Below are positions 35,734-44,165 of a stretch of 64,000 nt of DNA, one piece after another (within the stretch, counting starts at the first letter, position 1; each line of letters starts with the position of its first letter). The stretch spans positions 139,658-203,657 of the forward strand of contig CAKZZD010000009.1 in assembly GCA_937886715.1 (NCBI GenBank), in the 5' to 3' direction. This DNA comes from an uncultured Bacteroidales bacterium (GTDB lineage Bacteria > Bacteroidota > Bacteroidia > Bacteroidales > P3). The notes under the pieces are model-generated. The model was given only the letters and a program-made list of their open reading frames with translations. It was not told where the DNA came from and did not search any database. A program made the position numbers and the translations under genes.

Positions 35734-36651
35734 TTATTTGGCGCCGAGGATGGCAGCCATGAGTGCCTGGCGGACGTACACGCCATTCTGCGCCTGCTGG
35801 AAATAGTAGGCATAGGGGGTGCTGTCGACATCTGTGGTGATTTCGTTCACGCGAGGCAGCGGGTGCAGGATTCGCATGTTTTTCTTACAACCGTTAAGCA
35901 TACTGGCGGTAAGGATGCAACTGTCTTTGACACGCTCATATTCCATCTGGTCTGGGAAACGTTCGCGCTGCACACGGGTCATATAGATAATGTCGGCTGT
36001 GGGAATGACATCCTTCAGGTCGGTATATTGGTAGTACTTGAGTCCGGCATTCTTGATGCTCATCTTGACTGAAGAAGGAAGTTTCAGTTCAACAGGGGAA
36101 ACAAGATGGAAGGTGGCGTTGAAATTGCACATTGCCTGCACCAGCGAATGTACCGTGCGGCCATATTTCAGGTCACCGACACAGGCGATATTCAGGTTTT
36201 CCAAAGTCCCCTGCGTTTTGCGGATTGAGTACAGGTCGAGCATGCATTGAGTCGGGTGCTGGTTGGCGCCGTCGCCGGCATTGATCACAGGCACCGCTGA
36301 CACTTCAGATGCATAACGCGACGATCCCTCCTTAGGATTGCGCATCACAATAAGGTCGCTGTAGGAAGACACCATCACAATGGTGTCGTGGAGCGATTCG
36401 CCCTTTTGGACACTTGTTCCGCCAGGGTCGGAAAATCCGATGATGCGAGCACCGAGCTGGTTGGCGGCACTCTCGAAGCTGAGACGTGTGCGGGTGGATG
36501 GCTCAAAGAAGAGTGTTGCAACCACCTTGTCGCTAAGGATTTTCTGTTTAGGGTTCTTTTCGAATCCCTCTGCAATATCCAACACCTCAATATATTCCTC
36601 TTTCGAGAAATCGGTGATGGAGATAAGATTGCGTCCTTTTAATGTGCTCAT
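35734..36651 (-). CDS. pyrB: aspartate carbamoyltransferase catalytic chain
   Basis: 305 residues. The carbamoyl-phosphate site STRTRLSFE, the mobile-loop KGESLHDTI, HPTQCMLDL in the middle and the aspartate-domain HPLPRVNEI near the end are all present. The enzyme condenses carbamoyl phosphate and aspartate. It lies 35 bases upstream of pyrI and 27 bases downstream of the TPR lipoprotein gene on the same strand. Confidence 0.97.
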   Translation of the reverse strand: MSTLKGRNLISITDFSKEEYIEVLDIAEGFEKNPKQKILSDKVVATLFFEPSTRTRLSFESAANQLGARIIGFSDPGGTSVQKGESLHDTIVMVSSYSDLIVMRNPKEGSSRYASEVSAVPVINAGDGANQHPTQCMLDLYSIRKTQGTLENLNIACVGDLKYGRTVHSLVQAMCNFNATFHLVSPVELKLPSSVKMSIKNAGLKYYQYTDLKDVIPTADIIYMTRVQRERFPDQMEYERVKDSCILTASMLNGCKKNMRILHPLPRVNEITTDVDSTPYAYYFQQAQNGVYVRQALMAAILGAK

Positions 36652-36678
36652 ATTATATTGTTTTTGATTGTTTTGTTT

Positions 36679-37674
36679 CTATCCGATCCGTTTCAGTCCG
36701 TCTTGCGCCGGAGCATAGTCGCTGTCGATGGAGAGGGCTGTTTCAAAGTCGGCTTTGGCTTTGGCTTTCTGGCCTTGCAATTCATACGCGCACCCCCGAT
36801 TGACATACGCCTCAATATAGTTGGCATCCGCCTCGATGGCTTTGTCGAAACATCTGACGGCCTCCTCGTAGTCGCCATAGACAAACAGGTTGATGTATCC
36901 TAAGTTATGCCAAGCATCTGTGCTATTGGCATTCACATCAATCATCTGACGGTAGATTGTCACCGCCTCAGCATATTCCTCGCGTTCCTGATGGAACATC
37001 GCCAAGGCATACATCGAATTGGTGTTGGTGGGCTCAAGGCGCAGCGCTGTGCTGAGGTATTCCAATGCCATGGGATCCTTGCGCGTGGCATATAAAATGC
37101 CCAACTCCTCAAAGGCGGGAGCATAGTCGGGGTAGAGCGTACACACTTTGTTGAGCAGTTGCACAGCTTCGGCAGTATCGCCTTTTTCTTTGTAGATGAA
37201 TCCTTTCATGAAAAGCGCCGTGCGGTTGTTGGGATCCTTGGCGGTGACGTTGCTCAAGCATTTGAGCGAACGGTCATAATCACGTCCGTAGAAAGTGATC
37301 TCTCCCATTTTCAGTTGCACTTCCTGGCTGTTGGGATCTATCTGCTCGGCATCCGTCAACGATTTGTAGCTGTTTTCGATATCCCCGCTTGCGAAATAGG
37401 CATCCGCTTGAAGCAGCCTGTAGTCGATCTCTTCAGGTTTGAGGGACACGGCTCGGTTGATATCGTACAACGCCTCTCGGGTACGGTTCAGATTAAGCAA
37501 CACTTGTGCTCGTTCTGCAAGCAAGGCGGCGTCCTTAGGGTGACGGTCAATCTGGAGGTCAAGGAGTTCAAGCCGCTCACTGTCAGACATATTGTCGCTT
37601 GGCTTGCCATCCTTGCAACCGTACAACATCACCATCATGATGCCGCATGCTATAAGTAGTATTCCCTTTTTCAT
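36679..37674 (-). CDS. TPR-repeat lipoprotein
   Basis: 331 residues. Signal MKKGILLIACGIMMVMLYGC with Cys20 as lipidation site. From about residue 35 to the end there are eight to nine tetratricopeptide repeats, for example AWHNLGYINLFVYGDYEEAVRCFDKAIEADA and AYVNRGCAYELQGQKAKAKADFETAL. TPR arrays mediate protein contacts; the periplasmic partner is unknown. It is on the same strand as pyrB but separated by 27 bases, and may simply share read-through. Confidence 0.88.
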   Translation of the reverse strand: MKKGILLIACGIMMVMLYGCKDGKPSDNMSDSERLELLDLQIDRHPKDAALLAERAQVLLNLNRTREALYDINRAVSLKPEEIDYRLLQADAYFASGDIENSYKSLTDAEQIDPNSQEVQLKMGEITFYGRDYDRSLKCLSNVTAKDPNNRTALFMKGFIYKEKGDTAEAVQLLNKVCTLYPDYAPAFEELGILYATRKDPMALEYLSTALRLEPTNTNSMYALAMFHQEREEYAEAVTIYRQMIDVNANSTDAWHNLGYINLFVYGDYEEAVRCFDKAIEADANYIEAYVNRGCAYELQGQKAKAKADFETALSIDSDYAPAQDGLKRIG

Positions 37675-37695
37675 TGTTTTTATAACGCGATTTTT

Positions 37696-38631
37696 TTATA
37701 AATATTGTAAAAAATGCAAAATCATTTTCGACACCTCGTCGTATTCATGGCAGCGGAGCACTGTGCGTGCCTGCATCTCGCTGATAGGCAACGACCGCCA
37801 CATCAGGCACCAGTATTCTTTCGTCTTCCTGATTTTGCTTTCGTCGTTGTGGTAGCTCTTGTCGATCTCTTCCATCAGGCGGCGAACGAAATGTCGCGAC
37901 ATGTTGTCTATGTCGCACTCATCTCCGGCTATCTGCAGCGGCAGAGTGGGGGAGTAGAGCACGCCGCGCCCAATCATGATGTCGCTGATTGAAGGAAACC
38001 GCTCCTTGATTCGCCTTGCATCCGCGGCCGTGCAGATGTCACCATTATAGATCACCGTATGGACACACGTCGGAAGCACTTCGCCAAATGTGTCCAGATC
38101 CGGCACTCCGCTGTATTGCTGGCGTCCCAACCTCGGATGGATTGTCACCGACACCAATGGGTACTGGTTCAGCACGGGCATCACGGCAAATATTTCGGTT
38201 CTACTTTTCAGCCCCAGACGCACCTTCACGCTTAACCGGGGCTTCAGCCGGGGCAACACATTGTCCAAAATCTCCCTGATTTCGTCGGGATAAGGCAATA
38301 TTCCGCTTCCGCGATGTTTGGCGGTCACTTTCCGCATTGGGCATCCCATGTTCCAGTTCACTTCTTGATAGCCCATATCATATAGCATATTGCCCAATGC
38401 CACAAACTCTTCAGGCTCTTTGCCCAGAATTTGGGGCGTCAAAGGAATGGAACCCTCATTGTTCTCCGGAAGCACGTCGCTGTATTTGGCACTTTCCACT
38501 CCCGAATAATGCAGGTTGTGGGTAAGCGACAGAAAAGGCGAAACGGCCTTCTGTATCGCCCCCGGGAAGCACTCTTCATACACTCGGCGGAAAAGCACTT
38601 CTGTCAGTCCCTGCATCGGTGCCAGTATCAT
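37696..38631 (-). CDS. tRNA-dihydrouridine synthase family protein
   Basis: 311 residues. The start at 38631 overlaps the cvpA stop by ATGA, which is stronger support than the longer frame to 38670. FMN-binding TIM-barrel features are the opening MILAPMQGLTE, QILGKEPEEF, the catalytic Cys97 in NWNMGCPMRKV, and SGILPYPDEI. Dus enzymes reduce uridines in the D-loop of tRNA. Sequence alone does not decide between DusA, B or C types; it reads closest to the short DusC/DusB-like forms. It precedes the TPR gene by 21 bases. Confidence 0.9.
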   Translation of the reverse strand: MILAPMQGLTEVLFRRVYEECFPGAIQKAVSPFLSLTHNLHYSGVESAKYSDVLPENNEGSIPLTPQILGKEPEEFVALGNMLYDMGYQEVNWNMGCPMRKVTAKHRGSGILPYPDEIREILDNVLPRLKPRLSVKVRLGLKSRTEIFAVMPVLNQYPLVSVTIHPRLGRQQYSGVPDLDTFGEVLPTCVHTVIYNGDICTAADARRIKERFPSISDIMIGRGVLYSPTLPLQIAGDECDIDNMSRHFVRRLMEEIDKSYHNDESKIRKTKEYWCLMWRSLPISEMQARTVLRCHEYDEVSKMILHFLQYL

Positions 38632-39158
38632 TCTTCGGTCGTTTCCTTTTCCTTGTCGTTGTCCAGCCATTCGTCCTTGTGCTCAAGCACATAGGCCTTG
38701 AGTGTTCCGGTGAACGCATTGCCCGTGATGAACACCGGCCGGTAGAGGGCGCTCTTCTCCTTGGTGTCAAAAGTCAGCACTTTCTCATGCTTGTCAATCA
38801 TGACAATATAGTTGAGCAGCACCGCCACGATGCACACAGCAATGAACCCTCCAAGTACTGCACCTCCTATACGGTTCAGCATACTGAGGTGCGTCACCTT
38901 CATCAAGCCTTCGACGCATTTGCCAAGCAGATAGGCTAGCACCAGCGCACCGACAAAACAGATGAAGAACGCTATCAGCACGGCGCCTTCACCCTCCAGG
39001 TGCAAGGCTTCGACAATCAAGGGTATCAGGTGGGTGGCTGCCCAGATGCCCGCCAACAATCCCACAAGGGTGGCTATCTCGCGCACCCAGCCCCGTTTCC
39101 ATCCTTTGTAGATCAGCCACACGATGGGTATGGCAATCAAAACATCAAGCCAGTTCAT
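38628..39158 (-). CDS. CvpA-family membrane protein
   Basis: 176 residues from ATG 39158, beginning MNWLDVLIAIPIVWLIYKGW, the usual CvpA start; the longer frame upstream is not protein-like. Four membrane helices lie at about 3-20, 27-47, 62-87 and 101-123, followed by a hydrophilic acidic tail ending KEKETTEE. CvpA was named from colicin V production, and family members affect envelope integrity; the molecular role is uncertain. Its stop overlaps the dus start by ATGA. Confidence 0.85.
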   Translation of the reverse strand: MNWLDVLIAIPIVWLIYKGWKRGWVREIATLVGLLAGIWAATHLIPLIVEALHLEGEGAVLIAFFICFVGALVLAYLLGKCVEGLMKVTHLSMLNRIGGAVLGGFIAVCIVAVLLNYIVMIDKHEKVLTFDTKEKSALYRPVFITGNAFTGTLKAYVLEHKDEWLDNDKEKETTEE

Positions 39159-39178
39159 GACAATTACCTTTTTCGTTG

Positions 39179-39214
39179 ACAAAAAACAAGCGTCTCGTCG
39201 GGAAGACAAGACGC
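39179..39214 (-). terminator. probable terminator upstream of cvpA
   Basis: On the minus strand GCGTCTTGTC-TTCCC-GACGAGACGC (10-bp stem with one G-T pair) is followed by TTGTTTTTTGTC. It lies about 75 bases downstream of the 39289 end of the PAP2 gene and 21 bases upstream of cvpA, so it ends the nrnA-to-PAP2 unit and separates it from cvpA-dus. Confidence 0.75.
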
Positions 39215-39288
39215 CGAAATAACACATTTTCTTTTTCTATCTCTCTCGATAGAAATAAGCAAGCACATCATATATAACGACGCATTGC

Positions 39289-39879
39289 TCATTTTGTTTC
39301 ATCTTTCATTAATTTTTTTTCAATCGTGCTGCATATCCACCACACCCCCACTCCTACCACGGCACCAAAAAGCATGCCGAAAAGCACATCGCCAGGATAG
39401 TGCTTTCCGAGATAGGGCCTGCTGTATGACGACATCAGAGCCCAGCACATCATCAACCACAGCGCCACCTTCGTCAACACTTTCCCGCCTGCACGGAAAT
39501 ATCTCATCCAGAACAGCGTCACCAGCGCGAAGGCATTGGAAGCATGCGACGAGATGAAACCATACGGCGATCCGCATGTGGTTTGGAACATGCGCACATT
39601 CTCCAACGCATAGCAGGGGCGCAGACGGCACACCGTATTCTTGAACAAATGCACCGATCCTTGGTCGGCAAAGAGAAAACAGAGGACAACGCCCATCGCC
39701 ACCAGCCACCAGCGGCGGGCATCGTTGAGCATCGTGCTCAACGCAAACACCAGCGCGATAACCACTGCCCAACAGAGCTTCTGGCTCGCACCCCACATCA
39801 ACCAGTCGAGCCACACATTATGATGGCCGTTGATCCAATAAAAAAGTCGGGTGTCGAGTTGAAGCAATTGTTCAAGCAT
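39289..39879 (-). CDS. PAP2-family membrane phosphatase
   Basis: 196 residues with five to six membrane helices. The PAP2 motifs are complete: K80-x6-R87-P88, S110-S111-H112 (SSHA), and R154-x5-H160-x3-D164. The helix layout resembles PgpB/undecaprenyl-diphosphatase-type enzymes, which remove phosphate from lipid diphosphates at the outer face of the inner membrane. It differs from the secreted PAP2 protein at 2311 in having several helices. Its start overlaps the obg stop by 8 bases. Confidence 0.88.
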   Translation of the reverse strand: MLEQLLQLDTRLFYWINGHHNVWLDWLMWGASQKLCWAVVIALVFALSTMLNDARRWWLVAMGVVLCFLFADQGSVHLFKNTVCRLRPCYALENVRMFQTTCGSPYGFISSHASNAFALVTLFWMRYFRAGGKVLTKVALWLMMCWALMSSYSRPYLGKHYPGDVLFGMLFGAVVGVGVWWICSTIEKKLMKDETK

Positions 39880-40867
39880 CTGGATCCAGTTTTCTGTAGA
39901 TCATATCTTTGAGCTGCTGAATATTGGCACCGCTTACCGAGCTGACAAACACAGCATCAATACCCTTGGGCAGGTGACGTTTCAGCTGCCGCTGCATGTC
40001 TTCATCAATCATGTCGCACTTCGTCACGGCCAAAATTCGGTCTTTGTCGAGCAACTCGGGATTGTATTTTTTCAGCTCGTCAAGGAGCACGTGGTATTCT
40101 TTGGCGATTTCCAGCTGCTCGCAGCTGACCATGAACAGCAGTATCGAATTTCGTTCAATGTGGCGGAGGAACCGTAGGCCGAGTCCCTTGCCCTCGCTGG
40201 CACCTTCAATGATGCCTGGAATGTCGGCGATGCAGAACGATTTGTCGTCGCGATACTTCACCATCCCAAGATTCGGCACCAGTGTGGTGAAAGGATAGTC
40301 GGCAATCTCCGGCTTGGCGGCACTCACGGCACTCAGGAACGTGGATTTGCCGGCATTAGGGAATCCCACCAGGCCCACGTCGGCCAGCACCTTCAGTTCG
40401 ATGATTACCCACCGCTCCACGGCAGGCTCTCCTGGCTGTGCATAGCGCGGCGTCTGGTTGGTGGCACTTTTGAAATGGTCGTTGCCCAATCCGCCGCGGC
40501 CACCCTGCGCGATGATCAGCTCCTGGCCTTCCTCTGTAACTTCGCCCAGCATCTCGCCCGTTTCCGCATCGCGGCACACGCAGCCCAGCGGCACCTCCAG
40601 TATCTGATCCTTTCCTGTACGTCCTGTACAGAGGTTTTCTCCTCCGTTCTGGCCGTTTTCCGCAAAGACGTGCTTCGTGTATTTCAGATGCAGCAATGTC
40701 CACCGCTGAGTGGTGCCACGGAGTATCACATGGCCACCACGGCCGCCGTCGCCGCCGTCGGGGCCCGCCTTTGCATTATACTTCACTCGGAGAAGGTGGG
40801 CGCTGCCGGCACCTCCCTTCCCCGAGCGAACAAGTATCTTGACGTAATCTACAAAATTCGATGTCAC
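39872..40867 (-). CDS. obg: Obg-family GTPase
   Basis: 331 residues. The glycine-rich N-terminal Obg fold (about 1-160) includes FVDYVKILVRSGKGGAGSAH and GGDGGRGGHVILRG. The G domain has GFPNAGKST (G1), ADIPGIIEGASEGKGLG (G3 region) and VTKCD (G4). The C-terminal OCT domain of longer Obg proteins is absent. Obg acts in late 50S ribosome assembly and the stress response. It overlaps adk by 4 bases and the PAP2 gene by 8. Confidence 0.95.
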   Translation of the reverse strand: MTSNFVDYVKILVRSGKGGAGSAHLLRVKYNAKAGPDGGDGGRGGHVILRGTTQRWTLLHLKYTKHVFAENGQNGGENLCTGRTGKDQILEVPLGCVCRDAETGEMLGEVTEEGQELIIAQGGRGGLGNDHFKSATNQTPRYAQPGEPAVERWVIIELKVLADVGLVGFPNAGKSTFLSAVSAAKPEIADYPFTTLVPNLGMVKYRDDKSFCIADIPGIIEGASEGKGLGLRFLRHIERNSILLFMVSCEQLEIAKEYHVLLDELKKYNPELLDKDRILAVTKCDMIDEDMQRQLKRHLPKGIDAVFVSSVSGANIQQLKDMIYRKLDPDA

Positions 40868-41421
40868 TGGATGGCTTTCTTAATTCTGTCGGCAATATCC
40901 TCGATCGAGCCCAAGCCGTCAATCACGCGCTGCTTACCTTGGGCGGCATAGTATTTTGCCACCGGCAGGGTTTTGTTGGCGTATTCACGAAGACGGTTGT
41001 TGATAGTGGCCTCGTTGTCGTCGGCACGTCCCTGAATCTTGGCACGTTCCAGCAGTCGACGCATCAGCTCGTCCTCCGGCACCTCCAGCTGCACCATGCA
41101 GGTCAGCTCGCGGCCATGCTTGGCCAACAGGCGGTCGAGCGTTTCGGCCTGTGCCACGGTGCGCGGGAAACCGTCGAAAAGCATGCCCTTAGTGTCGGCG
41201 GCAATGGCCTTGTCCATCATCTCCACCACGATGTCATCGCTCACCAGCTGACCGGCATCCATGATGCTCTTGATGCGCTTGCCCAACTCGGTCTGGTCGG
41301 CAATCTCCTTGCGAAGCAGGTCGCCGGTAGACACATGCGTCAGGCCGAAATGTTCCACTATAAAATCGCTCTGGGTGCCTTTTCCGGCACCCGGAGCTCC
41401 AAATATCACAATGTTTTTCAT
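40864..41421 (-). CDS. adk: adenylate kinase
   Basis: 185 residues from ATG 41421; the longer frame to 41565 runs into the FKBP gene. The P-loop GAPGAGKGTQ is at 8-17, with GFPRTVAQAETLD and a short LID region (short-form adenylate kinase lacking the zinc-type long lid). It equilibrates ATP, ADP and AMP. The start overlaps the FKBP stop by ATGA, and the stop overlaps the obg start by 4 bases. Confidence 0.96.
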   Translation of the reverse strand: MKNIVIFGAPGAGKGTQSDFIVEHFGLTHVSTGDLLRKEIADQTELGKRIKSIMDAGQLVSDDIVVEMMDKAIAADTKGMLFDGFPRTVAQAETLDRLLAKHGRELTCMVQLEVPEDELMRRLLERAKIQGRADDNEATINNRLREYANKTLPVAKYYAAQGKQRVIDGLGSIEDIADRIKKAIQ

Positions 41422-42332
41422 TCTACGCTGACAATATCGAGGTCGAACACAAGGGGCGAGTAGGGGGGAATGTTGCCGGCGCGCTGGGGACCGTAGGCCA
41501 TGTTGGAGGGGATGACAAGCTGCAGCTTGCTGCCGGCAGGCTGGCCCATGATGCCCTCTTCCCATCCGCGGATCAGGCTCATCTGGCCCACCACGTAGGT
41601 CAGAGGCTCATAAGTGCGGTTGGCCATGTAGATGCCGCCATCTTTGGCGTCGCTCTCCACACTGCTGTCGAACATCGTGCCATCAAGCAAACGGCCGGTG
41701 TAGTTGATGGACACCTTCTTGCCGGCAGCCACCTTGGCACCATTGCCCTTCTGCTTCACCACGATGTACACGCCGTTGGGGTTCGGGTTGACGGTGATGT
41801 TGTGCGACTTCACATAGTTGGCAATTTCGGCGGGCTCGTTCTGCTGGCGCTCCTGCATCTCGGCCATGAAGTTGGCCTGCTCCTCGGCGAGTTCCTCACC
41901 GGTGACAATGTCCTGAAGGTCGATCTCGTAGAAGATCTTCATGCCTTTGCCCTTTTCATACATCGGGGGCATCTGGTTGGGCTGGAGATACTTGGCCAGG
42001 GTGTCGGCCTCGATGGCGAAAATGGCCTTGTCGCCCACATGCATCATCAACAGACCCTCGTAGAGGTCGCCGTCGAAGGTGCGCATGGCCTGCAGAATGC
42101 GGTCGGGATGACCCACATTGCTGAAGGTCTCGAGGGTGTCGAAGCGCACAGTCATCTCACCCACCAGCACATCGCCGTCCTGCACCTGCTGGGCCGACTT
42201 GTCCTGCTTTTCAAATTTGTAATGCAGACCGTTGTCGGTGGTCTTGAAACCGGCCATGTCGCCGTTGTTGCATGCTCCGAACATCATGCTGACGGCCACA
42301 ATCATTGTGGCAATACGTAAGTTCTTTTTCAT
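41418..42332 (-). CDS. FKBP-type peptidyl-prolyl isomerase lipoprotein, tandem domain
   Basis: 304 residues from ATG 42332, beginning MKKNLRIATMIVAVSMMFGAC (Cys21 lipidated). An N-terminal FKBP-like region (about 35-145, with GLHYKFEKQD and VGDKAIFAIEAD) lacks several expected aromatic residues. The C-terminal FKBP domain (about 195-304) is complete: GKKVSINYTGRLLDGTMFDSS, and LIRGWEEGIMGQPAGSKLQLVIPSNMAYG. It acts as a periplasmic folding catalyst or chaperone. It ends with an ATGA overlap into adk and begins 8 bases from the next FKBP-like stop. Confidence 0.9.
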   Translation of the reverse strand: MKKNLRIATMIVAVSMMFGACNNGDMAGFKTTDNGLHYKFEKQDKSAQQVQDGDVLVGEMTVRFDTLETFSNVGHPDRILQAMRTFDGDLYEGLLMMHVGDKAIFAIEADTLAKYLQPNQMPPMYEKGKGMKIFYEIDLQDIVTGEELAEEQANFMAEMQERQQNEPAEIANYVKSHNITVNPNPNGVYIVVKQKGNGAKVAAGKKVSINYTGRLLDGTMFDSSVESDAKDGGIYMANRTYEPLTYVVGQMSLIRGWEEGIMGQPAGSKLQLVIPSNMAYGPQRAGNIPPYSPLVFDLDIVSVE

Positions 42333-42339
42333 CGAATTA

Positions 42340-42882
42340 TTAATGTTGATTTTTTGTATTTGATTGATTGACAATTTCCAATTCATACACCAGGACTATG
42401 CGCGAACCTATGCGGTCGCCGTCGCCCACCACGCCATAGGCCTGTTCGGATGGCAGGATGACGCGCGCCCGGCTGCCATAGTGCAGGGTGAGCAGTGCCG
42501 CATCCAGACCGCGCACAGGCTGCAGATGTCCGGCCACCACGGTTTCCTCCACCTGGTCATAGATGACGGCGCCGTTAATGGCCTCAACGCGATAGCGCAG
42601 GGTCACCGTGTCTTCATATCCGATCTGCCGACCGCTGCCGGCTGTGAGCACCATCACGCGAGCGCCACCGCTCAACCGTTTCATCTGCCATTGGCGACGC
42701 GCCACATAGTTGTCGATCTGCGTCTCTTCGCTCTTGGCGATATAGCGGTTGGCGTTGATCATGTTTTCCTTCAGCGTATCGCCTTTGTCGGGCTGCACAT
42801 CGATCACCGGCACATCGCGGCAGGAGGTGAGCATCGTTGCCGCCAATGGCAACAGGGCTAATATGCACTTCCACTTTTTCAT
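42340..42882 (-). CDS. FKBP-like lipoprotein
   Basis: 180 residues from ATG 42882: MKKWKCILALLPLAATMLTSC gives lipidation at Cys21. One FKBP-like domain at about 75-175 (VTLRYRVEAINGAVIYDQVE, then LQPVRGLDAALLTLHYGSRARVILPSEQAYG). Several residues that line the FKBP active site differ from the active form, so activity is uncertain; similar Bacteroidetes proteins are called gliding-motility-type PPIases. The start overlaps the nrnA stop by 4 bases. Confidence 0.85.
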   Translation of the reverse strand: MKKWKCILALLPLAATMLTSCRDVPVIDVQPDKGDTLKENMINANRYIAKSEETQIDNYVARRQWQMKRLSGGARVMVLTAGSGRQIGYEDTVTLRYRVEAINGAVIYDQVEETVVAGHLQPVRGLDAALLTLHYGSRARVILPSEQAYGVVGDGDRIGSRIVLVYELEIVNQSNTKNQH

Positions 42883-43910
42883 GGCTCCAGCTGCAGTCTT
42901 TGTTTCACTTTCACAACGGTTTCTTCGAGGCTCAGATGGCTCGTGGCTCCGGCGGCACGCACATGTCCGCCGCCGGCAAAGAGTTCGCGGGCCAGCACGT
43001 TGACATCGTAGCGTTCCTTCGAACGGAACGACAGACGCACGCCGTCCGCCTCCTCGCGTATCAGCACGCCGCAGTCGATGTCGCGCAGACGCATCACCTC
43101 GTTGATCAGGCCAGTCATCTCGGAGCTGTCCACCCCGAAGCGGTCCATATCCTCGCGGGTCATCACCAGCAGGGCCACCTGTTGGGGCAGATACACCGTC
43201 ATCAGTTTGCTGACGGCATAGCCGAAAAAGCGCATGCGGTTGACAGGAAAGACGTTCTTGATCCGGCGGTTGATGTACATCGGGTCGATTCCGCGAGTCA
43301 CCAGGTCGGCGGCCGCCAGATAGAGGCTCGGGTGGGTGTTGCTGTAGGCAAAGGTGCCGGTATCGGTACAGATGCCGGCATAGAGGCATGTGGCAATATC
43401 CCGGTCAATGGCATCGGCGCCGAAGAGGGCACTCGCCAGCCAGTAGACCAGCTCGCAGGCGCTTGAAATTTCGGGGTCGGAGACCACAGCGTCGAACTGG
43501 CTGCTGACAGGCATCTCATGATGGTCGACCAGCAGACGGTGGGCTTTGGAGGCAAACAGCATCCCGGTCAGACATCCGGCACGGTCGAAACCGTTCATGT
43601 CGACGGCCACGATCAGGTCGGCCTCCGCAATAGCCTGTCGGCAGCGGTCGGCATCGCCATTGCCGTCGAGGATGGCTTCCGAACCGGGAAACCAGTGCAG
43701 GTCGTCGGGAACGCCGTCGGGCAGCATGGGCGTGACATGGGCAAAATGCCCCAACACACCGGCCATGGCAGACACAGAGCCCACAGCGTCGCCATCGGCA
43801 TGCTGATGGCCGACGACAACCACGTTGCGGGCCTCACGGATCAGCGCCCGGAGTTGCTCCGGCGACCAATCTGTTGCCGCACCCAAGTCGTATCTGCAAT
43901 TGGTTTCCAT
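42879..43910 (-). CDS. nrnA: DHH-family phosphoesterase (NrnA-like)
   Basis: 343 residues. The DHH motifs are present: VGHQHADGDAVGS (His35, Asp39, Asp41) and the VDHHE motif near 143-147, and the C-terminal DHHA1 region ends in GGGHVRAAG. NrnA enzymes degrade nanoRNAs to nucleotides and, in some bacteria, remove phosphate from pAp. It heads the unit nrnA, two FKBP genes, adk, obg and PAP2. A CAAATATA at 43958-43965 gives a TATATTTG -7 element on the minus strand. Confidence 0.9.
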   Translation of the reverse strand: METNCRYDLGAATDWSPEQLRALIREARNVVVVGHQHADGDAVGSVSAMAGVLGHFAHVTPMLPDGVPDDLHWFPGSEAILDGNGDADRCRQAIAEADLIVAVDMNGFDRAGCLTGMLFASKAHRLLVDHHEMPVSSQFDAVVSDPEISSACELVYWLASALFGADAIDRDIATCLYAGICTDTGTFAYSNTHPSLYLAAADLVTRGIDPMYINRRIKNVFPVNRMRFFGYAVSKLMTVYLPQQVALLVMTREDMDRFGVDSSEMTGLINEVMRLRDIDCGVLIREEADGVRLSFRSKERYDVNVLARELFAGGGHVRAAGATSHLSLEETVVKVKQRLQLEP

Positions 43911-44079
43911 TAATATTCAGCCGATTAACGCATCCATAGGGGTTGATAATCCGCCTGCAAATATACAAAAAAAATTAATGAATAAATATAATAATGACAA
44001 ATCGCAGCGGAAAGTGGATGGCGAGGGAGCCCATAATGAGCGTCAGCCATAAGGCAACGGTTTATCGACGACTGAAAAA

Positions 44080-44136
44080 GGTCTGTTGTACGACTGTTGT
44101 ACGAAAAATGTTCGTACAACAGTCGTACAACAGACC
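44080..44136. repeat. 26-bp perfect inverted repeat with doubled 11-mer arms; probable terminator
   Basis: The arms 44080-44105 and 44111-44136 pair perfectly over 26 bases around a 5-base loop. Each arm contains a direct duplication of the 11-mer CTGTTGTACGA. On the minus strand the stem is followed by TTTTTC and lies about 30 bases after the glucan synthase stop, so it can end that transcript. The same GTACAACAG core recurs at 28028-28055 and 52058-52090, with a degenerate copy at 6661-6690. The rest of the 43911-44165 gap holds no gene I can support. Confidence 0.8.
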
Positions 44137-44165
44137 TACATCAGACGCGCAACGGGCGGGTCAGG

